Shown here in pieces: positions 6,382 to 14,347 of a stretch of 45,192 bases of DNA. The stretch's first letter is position 1; each line of letters begins with the position of its first letter. Source of the DNA: Pirellula staleyi DSM 6068 (lineage in GTDB: Bacteria; Planctomycetota; Planctomycetia; Pirellulales; Pirellulaceae); the NCBI GenBank assembly GCA_945900945.1, contig CAMDKL010000028.1:1-45192 (forward strand). The letters are read 5' to 3'. The notes beneath the pieces were generated by a model. That model had not been told where the DNA came from. It searched no databases and saw nothing but the letters and a program-made list of their open reading frames with translations. A program made the translations under genes and the position numbers.

Positions 6382-9195
6382 ATGAAAACGGACGAGTTAC
6401 GCGAGAAATATCTGGAGTTCTTTCAATCCAAAGGACATCATCGGCAGGCAAGCGACGTGCTCGTTCCTACCTGGGATCCGTCGGTGCTTTTCACACCGGC
6501 GGGGATGAACCAATTCAAAGACCATTTTCTCGGCAAAGTCAAACTGGATTTCACTCGCGCAACTACCTGTCAAAAGTGCTTGCGAACTGGCGACATCGAC
6601 AATGTAGGTCGAACCGCCTACCACCATACTTTTTTTGAAATGCTGGGCAATTTTAGCTTCGGCGACTATTTCAAGAAGGATGCTGTCGCTTGGGCTTGGG
6701 AGTTCTTGACTGACAAAAAATGGCTGGGAATCGAGCCGACACGATTGACGGTGACCGTCTACAAGGATGATGATGAAGCGTTCAACCTATGGAACGAAAA
6801 GATTGGTCTGCCGACAAGCCGCATTAGCCGGATGGAAGAAGACGAAAATTTTTGGCCAGCCTCTGCCCCCAGCCAAGGCCCTGATGGAGTTTGCGGCCCC
6901 TGCAGTGAAATCTATTTCACACTCGATTCGGGAAAAACGGTTGAGATTTGGAATCTAGTCTTCACTCAATTCAATCGAGTAGGAAACCCGCCAGACAACT
7001 TGCGACCATTGCCTAGCAAGAACATTGATACCGGCATGGGAATGGAACGCACGGCAAGTGTTCTACAGAACGTACCGACCAACTTCCACATCGATATCTT
7101 GATGCCAATCGTTCAAGCGGCGTCCGAAGTTTGCGGCGTGCCATACCAATACGAAAGCGACAACGGTCGCCGACTTCGTAGGATCACGGACCATGTGCGC
7201 GCATGCACGTTTGCAATCCATGAAAACGTTTATCCAGGGCCGAAAAAGGCTCGCTATGTCATTAAACGCTTGTTGCGGAGAGCCGTTCTCGATGGACACC
7301 AAATGGGGTTGCGAGAGCCGTTCCTCCATCAATTAGTTCCAATGGTGGCTCAAATGATGAAAGCGGTTTACCCCGAGCTTTCGCAAACCTCCGAAAGGGT
7401 CGCCCAAGTGATGCGCCGTGAGGAATCCGATTTCTTTGCGACCATCGATTCCGGCCTAGATAGAATTAGTCGTGTGTTCACGGACATGCAGTCGTCTGGA
7501 CGAGTCATGGTCGATGGCCAAGAAGCAGCCAGCCTTTATCAAACCTATGGCGTGCCACCCGAAATGTTTCAACAAATCGCGGCCGAAAAAAATTATACAT
7601 TCGACTGGGATGGCTATCGAGCCGCCATGGGGGAACACGGAAAAATCAGTGGCGGAGGCGGCATGGAGCTCTTCGAAACTGGCCCGATCGAAACTCTCAA
7701 AGAAGCACTGCAACACTGCGAGTTTTTGGGCTATGAGAAAACCAAAGCCGACGCGCTCGTCAAGGGGATTATCATCGGTAAACCCAAAGCAGACCATTTG
7801 GTTGGATCGGTCCAATCCTCGCAAATAGCAGAAATGACCCGAATCGTTTTGGATCGCTCACCTTTCTATGGTGAAAGCGGAGGTCAGCTCGGGGACTCAG
7901 GACAATTAGTAAACTCCAAGGGGACGTTCGAAGTCAACGATACACAGCGAAGCGGAGACTTGATCATTCACTACGGATCGATGCTTTCAGGCGAGCTAAA
8001 AGAAGGTGATATGGTGACCGCACAAGTGGATGAGTTACATCGTGACGCCATTCGTCGCGCTCACTCAGCGACCCATATTCTCCATTATGCACTCCAGAAA
8101 ACGGTTGGCGGACATGCTCAACAACAGGGGAGCAAGGTTGATGCGGACTGGTTGCGATTCGACTTTAGCAACCAAGAGCCCCTCAGTGAAGAACAGCTTA
8201 AAACGGTTGAGTCTATCTCCAACGATCGCATCAATGACGCCGACTCGATTGATTGGAAACTGGTCCCGCTTGCTACCGCTCGAGAAGCTGGGGCGATGAT
8301 GCTTTTCGGCGAAAAGTATCCTGACCCGGTTCGAATGGTTAGCATGGGTGAATTCTCAAAGGAGCTATGCGGCGGCACACACGCTGGTCGTACCGATGAA
8401 ATCGAATTGATCGAAATCCTCGCAGAGGAAAGCGTAGCCGCCGGCATTCGGCGAATCACTGCAGTGACTGGCAAGCGAGCTGTTGAACAACGTAAAAAGG
8501 TCGAACGGCTTGCAATGCAATCGGCCTCTCTGCTCGGTTGCTCCATCGCGAGCTTAGGAGAAAAAACAACCGAGTTGGTATTAGCCATTCGTAAGTTAAA
8601 GAAAATGGCAAGCGGCACTGGCAATGAAGCCGTTCCTGCACTCATCACCAAAGGAAAGAGTTCGCCATCGAGCGACAAGTACACTGTGACTAGGGCTGCA
8701 TTCAAGCAAGCGGCTAGAACTGCGAACGTTTCGTTTGAAGAGGTACCTCTTCGGATCGAAGCCATGCTCGTTGAGCAACACCAGCTTCACCAGCAGTTGC
8801 AACAAATTGCTTCGAGTGGCGGATTGTCGGTCGATGATCTATTGAGTCAAGCAGAGATGGTTTCAGGAACCCAGTTGATTGTTGCTGAAACGCCACATGC
8901 GAACGCCGGCATGATGCGACAATGGATAGATCAACTTCGCAAACGCTCCACCGAACCCATCGCAATTCTGTTGGCCAATTGCGTCGACGACAAAGTCACT
9001 CTGATTGCCGGAATAAGCCAAACATTGGTCGAACGAGGCTTCAGTGCAGGCAAATGGATTACGCCTGTCGCGGAAACGGTCGGTGGCGGTGGCGGCGGCA
9101 AACCAGATCTAGCTCAAGCAGGTGGCAAGCTGCCTGCGAAGCTACCTGAAGCGTTGCAGGTTGCTAAAGACACTTGGCACTCCATGCTCGCATAA
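6382..9195 (+). CDS. alaS: alanine--tRNA ligase
   Basis: The 937-residue protein is a full-length class IIc alanyl-tRNA synthetase, which charges tRNA-Ala in the cytoplasm. The N-terminal aminoacylation domain starts with the family pattern at FLEFFQSKGH-like positions, followed by LFTPAGMNQFKDHFLG and the motif EIWNLVFTQFNR. The editing domain carries the zinc-site motifs His561-x3-His565 (HSATH) and Cys663-x3-His667 (CGGTH). The C-terminal DHHA1/C-Ala domain ends with the Gly-rich GGGGGGKPDLAQAGG. The length is slightly above the common 870-880 because of extra residues in the middle region. The ATG has no obvious Shine-Dalgarno sequence, but the family alignment supports it. It appears to be transcribed alone, with an inverted repeat behind it. 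Confidence 0.97.
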   Translation: MKTDELREKYLEFFQSKGHHRQASDVLVPTWDPSVLFTPAGMNQFKDHFLGKVKLDFTRATTCQKCLRTGDIDNVGRTAYHHTFFEMLGNFSFGDYFKKDAVAWAWEFLTDKKWLGIEPTRLTVTVYKDDDEAFNLWNEKIGLPTSRISRMEEDENFWPASAPSQGPDGVCGPCSEIYFTLDSGKTVEIWNLVFTQFNRVGNPPDNLRPLPSKNIDTGMGMERTASVLQNVPTNFHIDILMPIVQAASEVCGVPYQYESDNGRRLRRITDHVRACTFAIHENVYPGPKKARYVIKRLLRRAVLDGHQMGLREPFLHQLVPMVAQMMKAVYPELSQTSERVAQVMRREESDFFATIDSGLDRISRVFTDMQSSGRVMVDGQEAASLYQTYGVPPEMFQQIAAEKNYTFDWDGYRAAMGEHGKISGGGGMELFETGPIETLKEALQHCEFLGYEKTKADALVKGIIIGKPKADHLVGSVQSSQIAEMTRIVLDRSPFYGESGGQLGDSGQLVNSKGTFEVNDTQRSGDLIIHYGSMLSGELKEGDMVTAQVDELHRDAIRRAHSATHILHYALQKTVGGHAQQQGSKVDADWLRFDFSNQEPLSEEQLKTVESISNDRINDADSIDWKLVPLATAREAGAMMLFGEKYPDPVRMVSMGEFSKELCGGTHAGRTDEIELIEILAEESVAAGIRRITAVTGKRAVEQRKKVERLAMQSASLLGCSIASLGEKTTELVLAIRKLKKMASGTGNEAVPALITKGKSSPSSDKYTVTRAAFKQAARTANVSFEEVPLRIEAMLVEQHQLHQQLQQIASSGGLSVDDLLSQAEMVSGTQLIVAETPHANAGMMRQWIDQLRKRSTEPIAILLANCVDDKVTLIAGISQTLVERGFSAGKWITPVAETVGGGGGGKPDLAQAGGKLPAKLPEALQVAKDTWHSMLA

Positions 9196-9244
9196 GGTGG
9201 ACGTTCGCTCCGCGAACGGATACTCCAGAGTCGTTCGAAATTTA

Positions 9245-9308
9245 AGCCGCAGGCGCTAGCCGCGATCTTACATCATTACGTTTACTATCGCGGCTAGCGC
9301 CTGCGGCT
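9245..9308. repeat. long perfect inverted repeat (22-bp arms), dispersed-palindrome family A
   Basis: The arms at 9245-9266 and 9287-9308 are perfect reverse complements over 22 bases with a 20-base spacer. The core of each arm is GCCGCAGGCGCTAGCC. It lies between alaS and acs and could fold into a very stable hairpin in RNA of either strand, but no T-run follows, so it is not a classical terminator. Related cores recur at 17184-17256 and 26492-26549, marking it as a member of a dispersed intergenic repeat family. Confidence 0.85.
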
Positions 9309-9354
9309 CAAGTTAATAATCCTCCCCCCAACTGCCTTTGCAACGAGACGCTAA

Positions 9355-11316
9355 ATGTCGAACCCAGCCAACGGCCAAATTGCCAATGTCCTCAATGAAA
9401 CGCGAGTGTTTCCTCCAAGTGACGCATTCGCTAAACAAGCCGTCATCGGATCGCTTGCGGCCTATGAGGATCTCTACAACGAGTCCCTAAAGGACACCGA
9501 GGGTTTTTGGTCTGCTCAAGCCAAAGAACATTTGCATTGGTTTGAACCGTTTCACACCGCGCTCGAATGGAAAAACCCGCTTGCCAAGTGGTTCGTCGGC
9601 GGCAAAACCAACGTCTCGTACAACTGCCTTGATGCACATGTGCTCAGCGGGCACGGGGATCGTGTCGCTTTCTACTGGGAAGGGGAGCCGGGTGATCGAC
9701 GCACAATTACTTACTCGGATATGCTCCGTGAAGTATGTCGATTTGCAAACGGCTTGCGTAAACTCGGTGTCGAAAAAGGAGACCGAGTTAGTATCTACAT
9801 GCCCATGGTCCCTGAACTAGCAGTTGCCATGTTGGCTTGCGCTCGGATCGGAGCGATCCATTCCGTAATCTTCGGTGGTTTTAGCGCCGAGGCTATCTCT
9901 GACCGCAACAACGACGCGCAAGCCAAACTGCTCATCACTGCAGATGGTGGCTGGCGACGAGGAAAAGCACTGTCACTAAAAGAAACGTCGGACGAGGCGT
10001 TGGCAAAAAGCCCTACTGTCGAAAAGTGTATCGTGCTCCAGCGAGTTGGAAACGCAACCAATATGCAGGCGGGTCGCGACGTATGGTGGCATGATCTCGT
10101 TGCAAATGTTTCCGATGACTGCCCCGCCTTGCCAATGGACAGCGAAGACTCGTTGTTCATTTTGTACACCAGCGGTTCGACCGGAAAACCAAAAGGCATC
10201 CGCCATACAACCGCTGGCTACAATCTGTACGTTAAGCGTACGTTTGAATGGGTCTTTGACCACCGAGAGGAAGACATCTTTTGGTGTACAGCGGACTGCG
10301 GTTGGATCACCGGCCACAGCTACATCGTGTACGGACCAATGTCAGCCGGTGCAACACAAGTGATGTACGAGGGAGCTCCCAATTGGCCACAAGAAGATCG
10401 ATTTTGGGAAATCATCGAACGCTATAAGGTCTCGATCTTCTATACGGCACCAACCGCCATTCGCACGTTTATTAAGTGGGGAGATCACCACGTCGATAAA
10501 CACGACCTTAGTTCATTGCGACTGCTGGGAAGCGTTGGTGAGGGCATTAACCCAGAAGCGTGGATGTGGTACTACGAGAAGATCGGTGGGGGGCGATGCC
10601 CAATCGTGGATACATGGTGGCAGACGGAAACCGGAGGCATCATGATGTCTCCGCTGCCAGGTGCGATCGCATGCAAACCGGGTTCCTGCACTCGACCCTT
10701 ACCCGGGATCGTCCCGCGTGTTTTGACGGACTCGCTGAAGGATGTCGAAGCCAACCATGGTGGGATGCTGTGTATCGAAAAGCCATGGCCAGGCATGTTG
10801 CGAGGAATTTGGGGCGATGACGCTCGCTATCAACAGCAATACTGGTCACTTGTGCCAGGCATGTATTTGACCGGCGACAACGCTCGGCGAGATGACGACG
10901 GATATTATTGGATCATGGGTCGCATCGACGATGTCATCAATGTCTCTGGACACAGACTCAGTACCATCGAGGTCGAGAGCGCTCTGGTCAGCCACCCCGC
11001 AGTAGCCGAAGCGGCCGCAGTAGGACGGCCAGACGAGATCAAGGGGCAAGCGATCACGGTATTTGTAACGCTCAAGAATCATGACCCCACTGACGCAATG
11101 CGAGAAGCGTTAAAAAAGCACGTGAGAAAAGAAATCGGTGCTCTTGCTGTTCCGGACGACGTCCGTTTCACGTCTTCACTTCCTAAAACACGCAGCGGAA
11201 AAATCATGCGTCGCTTGCTCCGAGACATCGCGGCCGGCAAAGAGGGGACCGGAGACACGTCTACCTTAGAAGACTATTCGGTACTAGTACGCCTTCGCAA
11301 CGACGATGAGTCGTAG
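9355..11316 (+). CDS. acs: acetyl-CoA synthetase (AMP-forming)
   Basis: The 653-residue protein matches acetate--CoA ligase in length and motif order. It activates acetate to acetyl-AMP and then acetyl-CoA in the cytoplasm. Visible motifs are the N-terminal ACS cap ([17 protein letters not shown]), the AMP-binding P-loop [11 protein letters not shown] (271-281), the acetate pocket region WWQTETGG, the hinge [20 protein letters not shown] with [12 protein letters not shown], and the C-terminal [11 protein letters not shown] whose Lys616 is the catalytic Lys that protein acetyltransferases silence in other bacteria. The ATG is the first start in the frame. The 3' end of this gene is copied in tandem immediately downstream (11363-11492). 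Confidence 0.97.
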   Translation: MSNPANGQIANVLNETRVFPPSDAFAKQAVIGSLAAYEDLYNESLKDTEGFWSAQAKEHLHWFEPFHTALEWKNPLAKWFVGGKTNVSYNCLDAHVLSGHGDRVAFYWEGEPGDRRTITYSDMLREVCRFANGLRKLGVEKGDRVSIYMPMVPELAVAMLACARIGAIHSVIFGGFSAEAISDRNNDAQAKLLITADGGWRRGKALSLKETSDEALAKSPTVEKCIVLQRVGNATNMQAGRDVWWHDLVANVSDDCPALPMDSEDSLFILYTSGSTGKPKGIRHTTAGYNLYVKRTFEWVFDHREEDIFWCTADCGWITGHSYIVYGPMSAGATQVMYEGAPNWPQEDRFWEIIERYKVSIFYTAPTAIRTFIKWGDHHVDKHDLSSLRLLGSVGEGINPEAWMWYYEKIGGGRCPIVDTWWQTETGGIMMSPLPGAIACKPGSCTRPLPGIVPRVLTDSLKDVEANHGGMLCIEKPWPGMLRGIWGDDARYQQQYWSLVPGMYLTGDNARRDDDGYYWIMGRIDDVINVSGHRLSTIEVESALVSHPAVAEAAAVGRPDEIKGQAITVFVTLKNHDPTDAMREALKKHVRKEIGALAVPDDVRFTSSLPKTRSGKIMRRLLRDIAAGKEGTGDTSTLEDYSVLVRLRNDDES

Positions 11317-11336
11317 TCTCTGCAATCACGAATAGG

Positions 11337-11356
11337 TCCGGCTGTCCTCAGCCGGA
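11337..11356. repeat. short hairpin repeat, family B, copy 1
   Basis: TCCGGCTG and CAGCCGGA form an 8-bp stem with a TCCT loop 20 bases after the acs stop. It may attenuate or protect the acs transcript. Near copies occur at 11467-11486 and 23325-23345. Confidence 0.8.
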
Positions 11357-11466
11357 CATTGTGGCCGGCAAAGAGGGCACCGTAGGCACTTCTACCTTAG
11401 AAGACTATTCGGTACTAGCCCGCCTTCGCAACGATGATGAGTCGTAGTCTCTGCAATCACGATAGG

Positions 11467-11486
11467 TCCGGCTGTCCTCCGCCGGA
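11467..11486. repeat. short hairpin repeat, family B, copy 2
   Basis: This copy arose with the tandem duplication of the acs end. One substitution (A to C) breaks the inner part of the stem, leaving a 6-bp TCCGGC/GCCGGA stem, as expected for an unselected duplicate. Confidence 0.75.
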
Positions 11487-11529
11487 CATTGTGGAGGTTC
11501 GGTAGGGGGCAGGTTCGGAGTTTTAGTTT

Positions 11530-11869
11530 CTTTTCAATGGTCTTTTGCTTGCGAACCGCTTCGTTTGATTGCTCAATTCGCTTGGTCGTCACCTTCAGTA
11601 ATCGATAAGACTCGTTTAAGAAAGTCCTCGCCGCCCTAGACCCAATCACGAAGACGATCGATTCTCGGATCGACCGAATCGATCAATCCATCTTTCACAA
11701 ACCGGCGATAAGCAGATGTCGGATCGTTGCCGCCATTGCGGGGGTTCAAGTGAATATATCGGCTCAAGTTCCAATAGTACCCCTCGTCTTCAATCGAAAA
11801 AGCTATGTAGCGTCCTTGAAACAACGTCCGACAACCATCTCCACGAGTCACCAAATGTAGAGATCGCAC
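11530..11869 (-). pseudogene. broken REP-associated tyrosine (Y1) transposase
   Basis: On the minus strand a 77-codon frame (11869 to 11636) carries LFQGRY, then SRYIHLNPRNGG, both hallmarks of the Y1/IS200-like REP-associated transposases (TnpA_REP, RAYT). Before them HLVTRGDG resembles the family N-terminus, so the middle part with the His-hydrophobic-His active site is missing. After SAYRRFVKDGL and RDWV the reading shifts frame and continues as IGSRAARTFLNESYRL (11649 downward), matching the usual W-V-x-G-S-x-x-F end. The gene thus has at least one internal deletion and one frameshift and cannot make active enzyme. Intact relatives mobilise short palindromic (REP) sequences, which is relevant because palindromic repeats lie nearby. 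Confidence 0.7.
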
Positions 11870-12121
11870 GGGGATACTGAAGTCGAATGTCGCAAGGTTA
11901 AGGAGAAAGAGCTTCTAGTATCTAGCGTCGGTATCGGATTCTAAGCAAATGGCTAAGGATCCAAACTGGAAATTGATGCTTCCAAACGTCTTGTAGATCG
12001 ATCAAGTCTTGGTTCTTGAAACCGTGGCTCAGCCTGATCGCAAGATGTTCATTTCAAACCCGAACCGTCGCATGAGCTGCGTTATGCAAGCTCGAATTTA
12101 CTAGACTGGGATTTTAGGAAG

Positions 12122-12793
12122 ACTAAAGAAAAAGAAGGGCTGTTTGTGGGCATCGATGTCTCCAAAGATATTTTGGATGTTTATCGTCCGGATACCGGTG
12201 AAAATATGAAAATCCAAAATACAGAGGTCGATATCAACGGCCTTTGCAAGGTGTTGAAGAAGAAAAATGTGCTTGTTGCTATGGAAGCGACAGGTGGTTA
12301 CGAAACTCGTCTCGTGAAGTGTTTAGCCAAGCATGGAATCGATGCTGCCGTACTCAATCCGAGGCAAGTGCGAGACTTTGCAAAGGGAATCGGTTTGGAT
12401 GCTAAGACGGATCCTATCGATGCCCAAGTGATTTCCAAGTTCGCTTCTGTCGTCAAGCCACAAGCAATGCCGATCGCCTCCGATCACGAGCAAAAACACT
12501 CGGCTCTTGTTGCTAGACGTTGCCAGTTGTTAGCTCCAATCAATCGTGACTCGGGCAAGAAAACGGGTAAGCGATTCATCGGTGGAGGTCGAGGCCAAGT
12601 GCGCCGCGTACTGTACATGGCAACGCTCGTTGCGATCCGTCACAACCCGGCGATCAAGGCGTTCTATGTACACCTGACGTCCAAGAGAAAGGAATCCAAG
12701 GTAGCAATCGTAGCATGGTTGCGAAAGCTGATAACGATCCTAAACCTACTGATCAAGGCAGACCAACTATGGATAACAAAAAGAGCGTTTTGA
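12122..12793 (+). pseudogene. IS110-family (DEDD) transposase with internal deletion
   Basis: The open frame from a GTG at 12146 encodes 215 residues, and codons before it (about 12122 on) extend the similarity without an ATG. The N-terminal half is the IS110 DEDD nuclease domain: VGIDVSKDILDVY with the first Asp, MEATGGYE with the Glu, and KTDPIDAQVI with the paired Asp. After about residue 130 it jumps to the end of the C-terminal Transposase_20 domain, including RGQVRRVLYMATLVAIRHNPAI. IS110 enzymes are usually 300-400 residues long, so roughly 100 residues, including most of the catalytic Ser domain, are lost while the frame stays open. A perfect 12-bp inverted repeat overlaps its stop. 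I call it a decayed insertion sequence. Confidence 0.82.
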
Positions 12794-12812
12794 GTTGTGG
12801 TCAAAACGCTCT
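12782..12812. repeat. 12-bp perfect inverted repeat at the IS110 3' end
   Basis: AGAGCGTTTTGA (12782-12793) and TCAAAACGCTCT (12801-12812) flank the 7-base loop GTTGTGG and overlap the transposase stop codon. It could be a terminator, a subterminal repeat of an IS1111-type element, or the palindromic target into which the element went; the sequence alone does not decide. Confidence 0.7.
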
Positions 12813-12935
12813 CGATGAATTCCCATCGGCGCGGCTATCCCTCGCAAGGTTGTGTCCCCACAGAGCCTTGTTCCGTTTGACAGTGCGTGAAGCATTAAAG
12901 TAATCCGAAGGTAAAAAGAGAATGATTTTCCGAGC

Positions 12936-13035
12936 CTATGCCTCAAAAAATCTCGGGGTTTGGGGCGGGCCCCAAGGAGCACTGCGGGCATAGCCTCAAA
13001 ACAACGGAAATCGCAAATTTACAATTTTTGCGATT
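12936..13035. repeat. nested inverted repeats of unknown nature
   Basis: Three arms pairs follow the IS110 remnant: CTATGCC (12936-12942) with GGCATAG (12987-12993); inside it TTGGGGC (12960-12966) with GCCCCAA (12969-12975); and downstream AATCGCAAA (13009-13017) with TTTGCGATT (13027-13035). The phrase CTCAAAA follows TATGC and ATAGC twice. This stretch codes for nothing I recognise and leads into the patatin stub. Confidence 0.6.
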
Positions 13036-13041
13036 CTGCTA

Positions 13042-13347
13042 TTGCCAAATATTAAGACCGCCGCTGACCCAAACCAAGCACTTGCACTGACAGCAAAAAT
13101 GAAATCAGCGTCGGTGCTTGAAACCATCATGCGGACGTATGTTGTTCAAAACGTGAATATGAATTTGGTGGGGGTGCAACCGGCGGACTTTGTCATTCAG
13201 CCGGACTTAAGAAATTTTGACATTACGGAGTTTTCGCGGGCCGATGAAATGTCTAGTATCGGGGCAGAAACGACCATCGATTTGATGCCAACGCTTGAGC
13301 GGCTATTATCTGGTGTCGACGATAAATTGTTTATCCGATCCCTCTAA
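13042..13347 (+). pseudogene. C-terminal stub of a patatin-like phospholipase gene
   Basis: The frame encodes about 100 residues that match only the last part of patatin-like (RssA/NTE-type) proteins: VVQNVNMNLVGVQPADFVI, then QPDLRNFDITEFSRADE and an I-G-x-x-T-x-x-x-M-P-x-L end. The catalytic parts (oxyanion GxGxxG, nucleophile GxSxG, and the D-G-A/G motif) are absent, and there is no proper start (a TTG is the first candidate). The sequence directly upstream is repeat-rich and follows a degraded insertion sequence, so the 5' part was probably lost by insertion-sequence-driven deletion. The last 42 bases overlap the end of the convergent SWIM gene. Confidence 0.68.
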
Positions 13348-14310
13348 CATCATTCGCAACGCGACGGGAAGCCCCTCATCTTGATTCGCTGAATTTCCCA
13401 ATTTCAAGATGCTTTTCTTAACGGCTTTTCGCTTATTTACGCCGGCAGATGCTTTTCGCGTTTTAGTCGTTGGCTTGGCGAGGGTTGTCGTTGTTGTTTT
13501 TTTCGATTGCCGGGCCTTTGTGCTTTTCGCCTTTTTGGTGCTCCTTTTTTTGGTGCGTGTGTTCTCTTGCTGTGTCGGATTTGAGACCAGATCAATTCCA
13601 AAGAGCGAGCCTAGATCGTCGCCTGCGAGCTCTGAATCCGAGTCGGCAGACAATGCGTTGCTGAGTTGTTGGCTGCCAATCACTTCGCTAATCAGCTCAT
13701 TCTGCTCAACACCTCGCAGTACAAAAAGCAATTCAGGCGATTGATCAAGTCGATTTCCGATGCCAAACATGACCGCAGCCAGATGCTTGCATAGATAAGC
13801 GGAGTCGGGACAACTACACTGCAAACTTATTTCATTTGGCTGTGGAAACAAACCCGTTTTGGGCTGAGTCAATCGTTGCAATACTTCCGTGCCGAGCTTA
13901 CCACGCATTAAATCCATCATCGAATGAATAGAGGCTGCGCAGTCCGTTTTGATACTCTTCCAAAGCTTGGGAGCCAACGTCTTGATTTGGATTTTGATCC
14001 TGTAAAGACTTGAGCCACTGACTAAGGCTGTGATGTTTCCCTGTTCAATCTGTAGATCCAGAATCGAACCGTTTCGAGCATACATCCGACCGCGCGGCAA
14101 ACGGTTGGAGAAGTCGCTATAGCTCTCTAAGTTGTCACACCAAGCTTCTCCCCAAAATGTGGTCGCCATTTTCCGACCTTCGATTTTAACGGGGCTTCGA
14201 GCTTTTTCGCTTTTACCGCTCTTTTTATCGAGTTTAGCGAGCTCCTGAAGTGCTTGTGCTCGGCGTTTTGCTACTGAAACATAAGGTGCCCAACCTCGGT
14301 CCCATCCCAT
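13306..14310 (-). CDS. SWIM zinc-finger protein with Lys-rich C-terminus
   Basis: The 334-residue protein has an N-terminal region with TTFWGEAWCDNLESYSDF (about 50-67), common in bacterial SWIM proteins encoded beside SNF2 helicases, and a SWIM zinc finger with Cys165, Cys167, Cys174 and His176 (C-x-C-x6-C-x-H). The C-terminal third (about 250-310) is very rich in Lys, Thr and Arg and is probably disordered and nucleic-acid binding. It follows the SNF2 gene by 37 bases on the same strand, so both are likely one transcript and the proteins likely act together on DNA. The exact process is not established. Its last codons overlap the patatin stub on the other strand. Confidence 0.85.
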   Translation of the reverse strand: MGWDRGWAPYVSVAKRRAQALQELAKLDKKSGKSEKARSPVKIEGRKMATTFWGEAWCDNLESYSDFSNRLPRGRMYARNGSILDLQIEQGNITALVSGSSLYRIKIQIKTLAPKLWKSIKTDCAASIHSMMDLMRGKLGTEVLQRLTQPKTGLFPQPNEISLQCSCPDSAYLCKHLAAVMFGIGNRLDQSPELLFVLRGVEQNELISEVIGSQQLSNALSADSDSELAGDDLGSLFGIDLVSNPTQQENTRTKKRSTKKAKSTKARQSKKTTTTTLAKPTTKTRKASAGVNKRKAVKKSILKLGNSANQDEGLPVALRMMLEGSDKQFIVDTR

Positions 14311-14347
14311 GATCGATTCCTTCGAATGTGTGGAGTCATTATTGTGC

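Larger units (their letters stand above)
11232..11492 (+). repeat. tandem duplication of the acs 3' end (about 131 bp x 2)
   Basis: Copy 1 (11232-11362) contains the last codons of acs, its stop and a hairpin; copy 2 (11363-11492) repeats the same stretch with about eight substitutions and one single-base deletion by eye. The second copy begins directly where the first ends, starting again at GGCCGGCAAAGAGGG. The duplicate codes for nothing because it lies beyond the acs stop. Confidence 0.92.

Noticed and set aside
8118-8765. 215-codon frame on the minus strand
   Set aside because: Antisense to the editing region of alaS; no similarity to any family I recognise.
9245-9308. Intrinsic terminator of alaS
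   Set aside because: The stem is strong, but no T-run follows on either strand and the core recurs elsewhere, so it is listed as a repeat instead.
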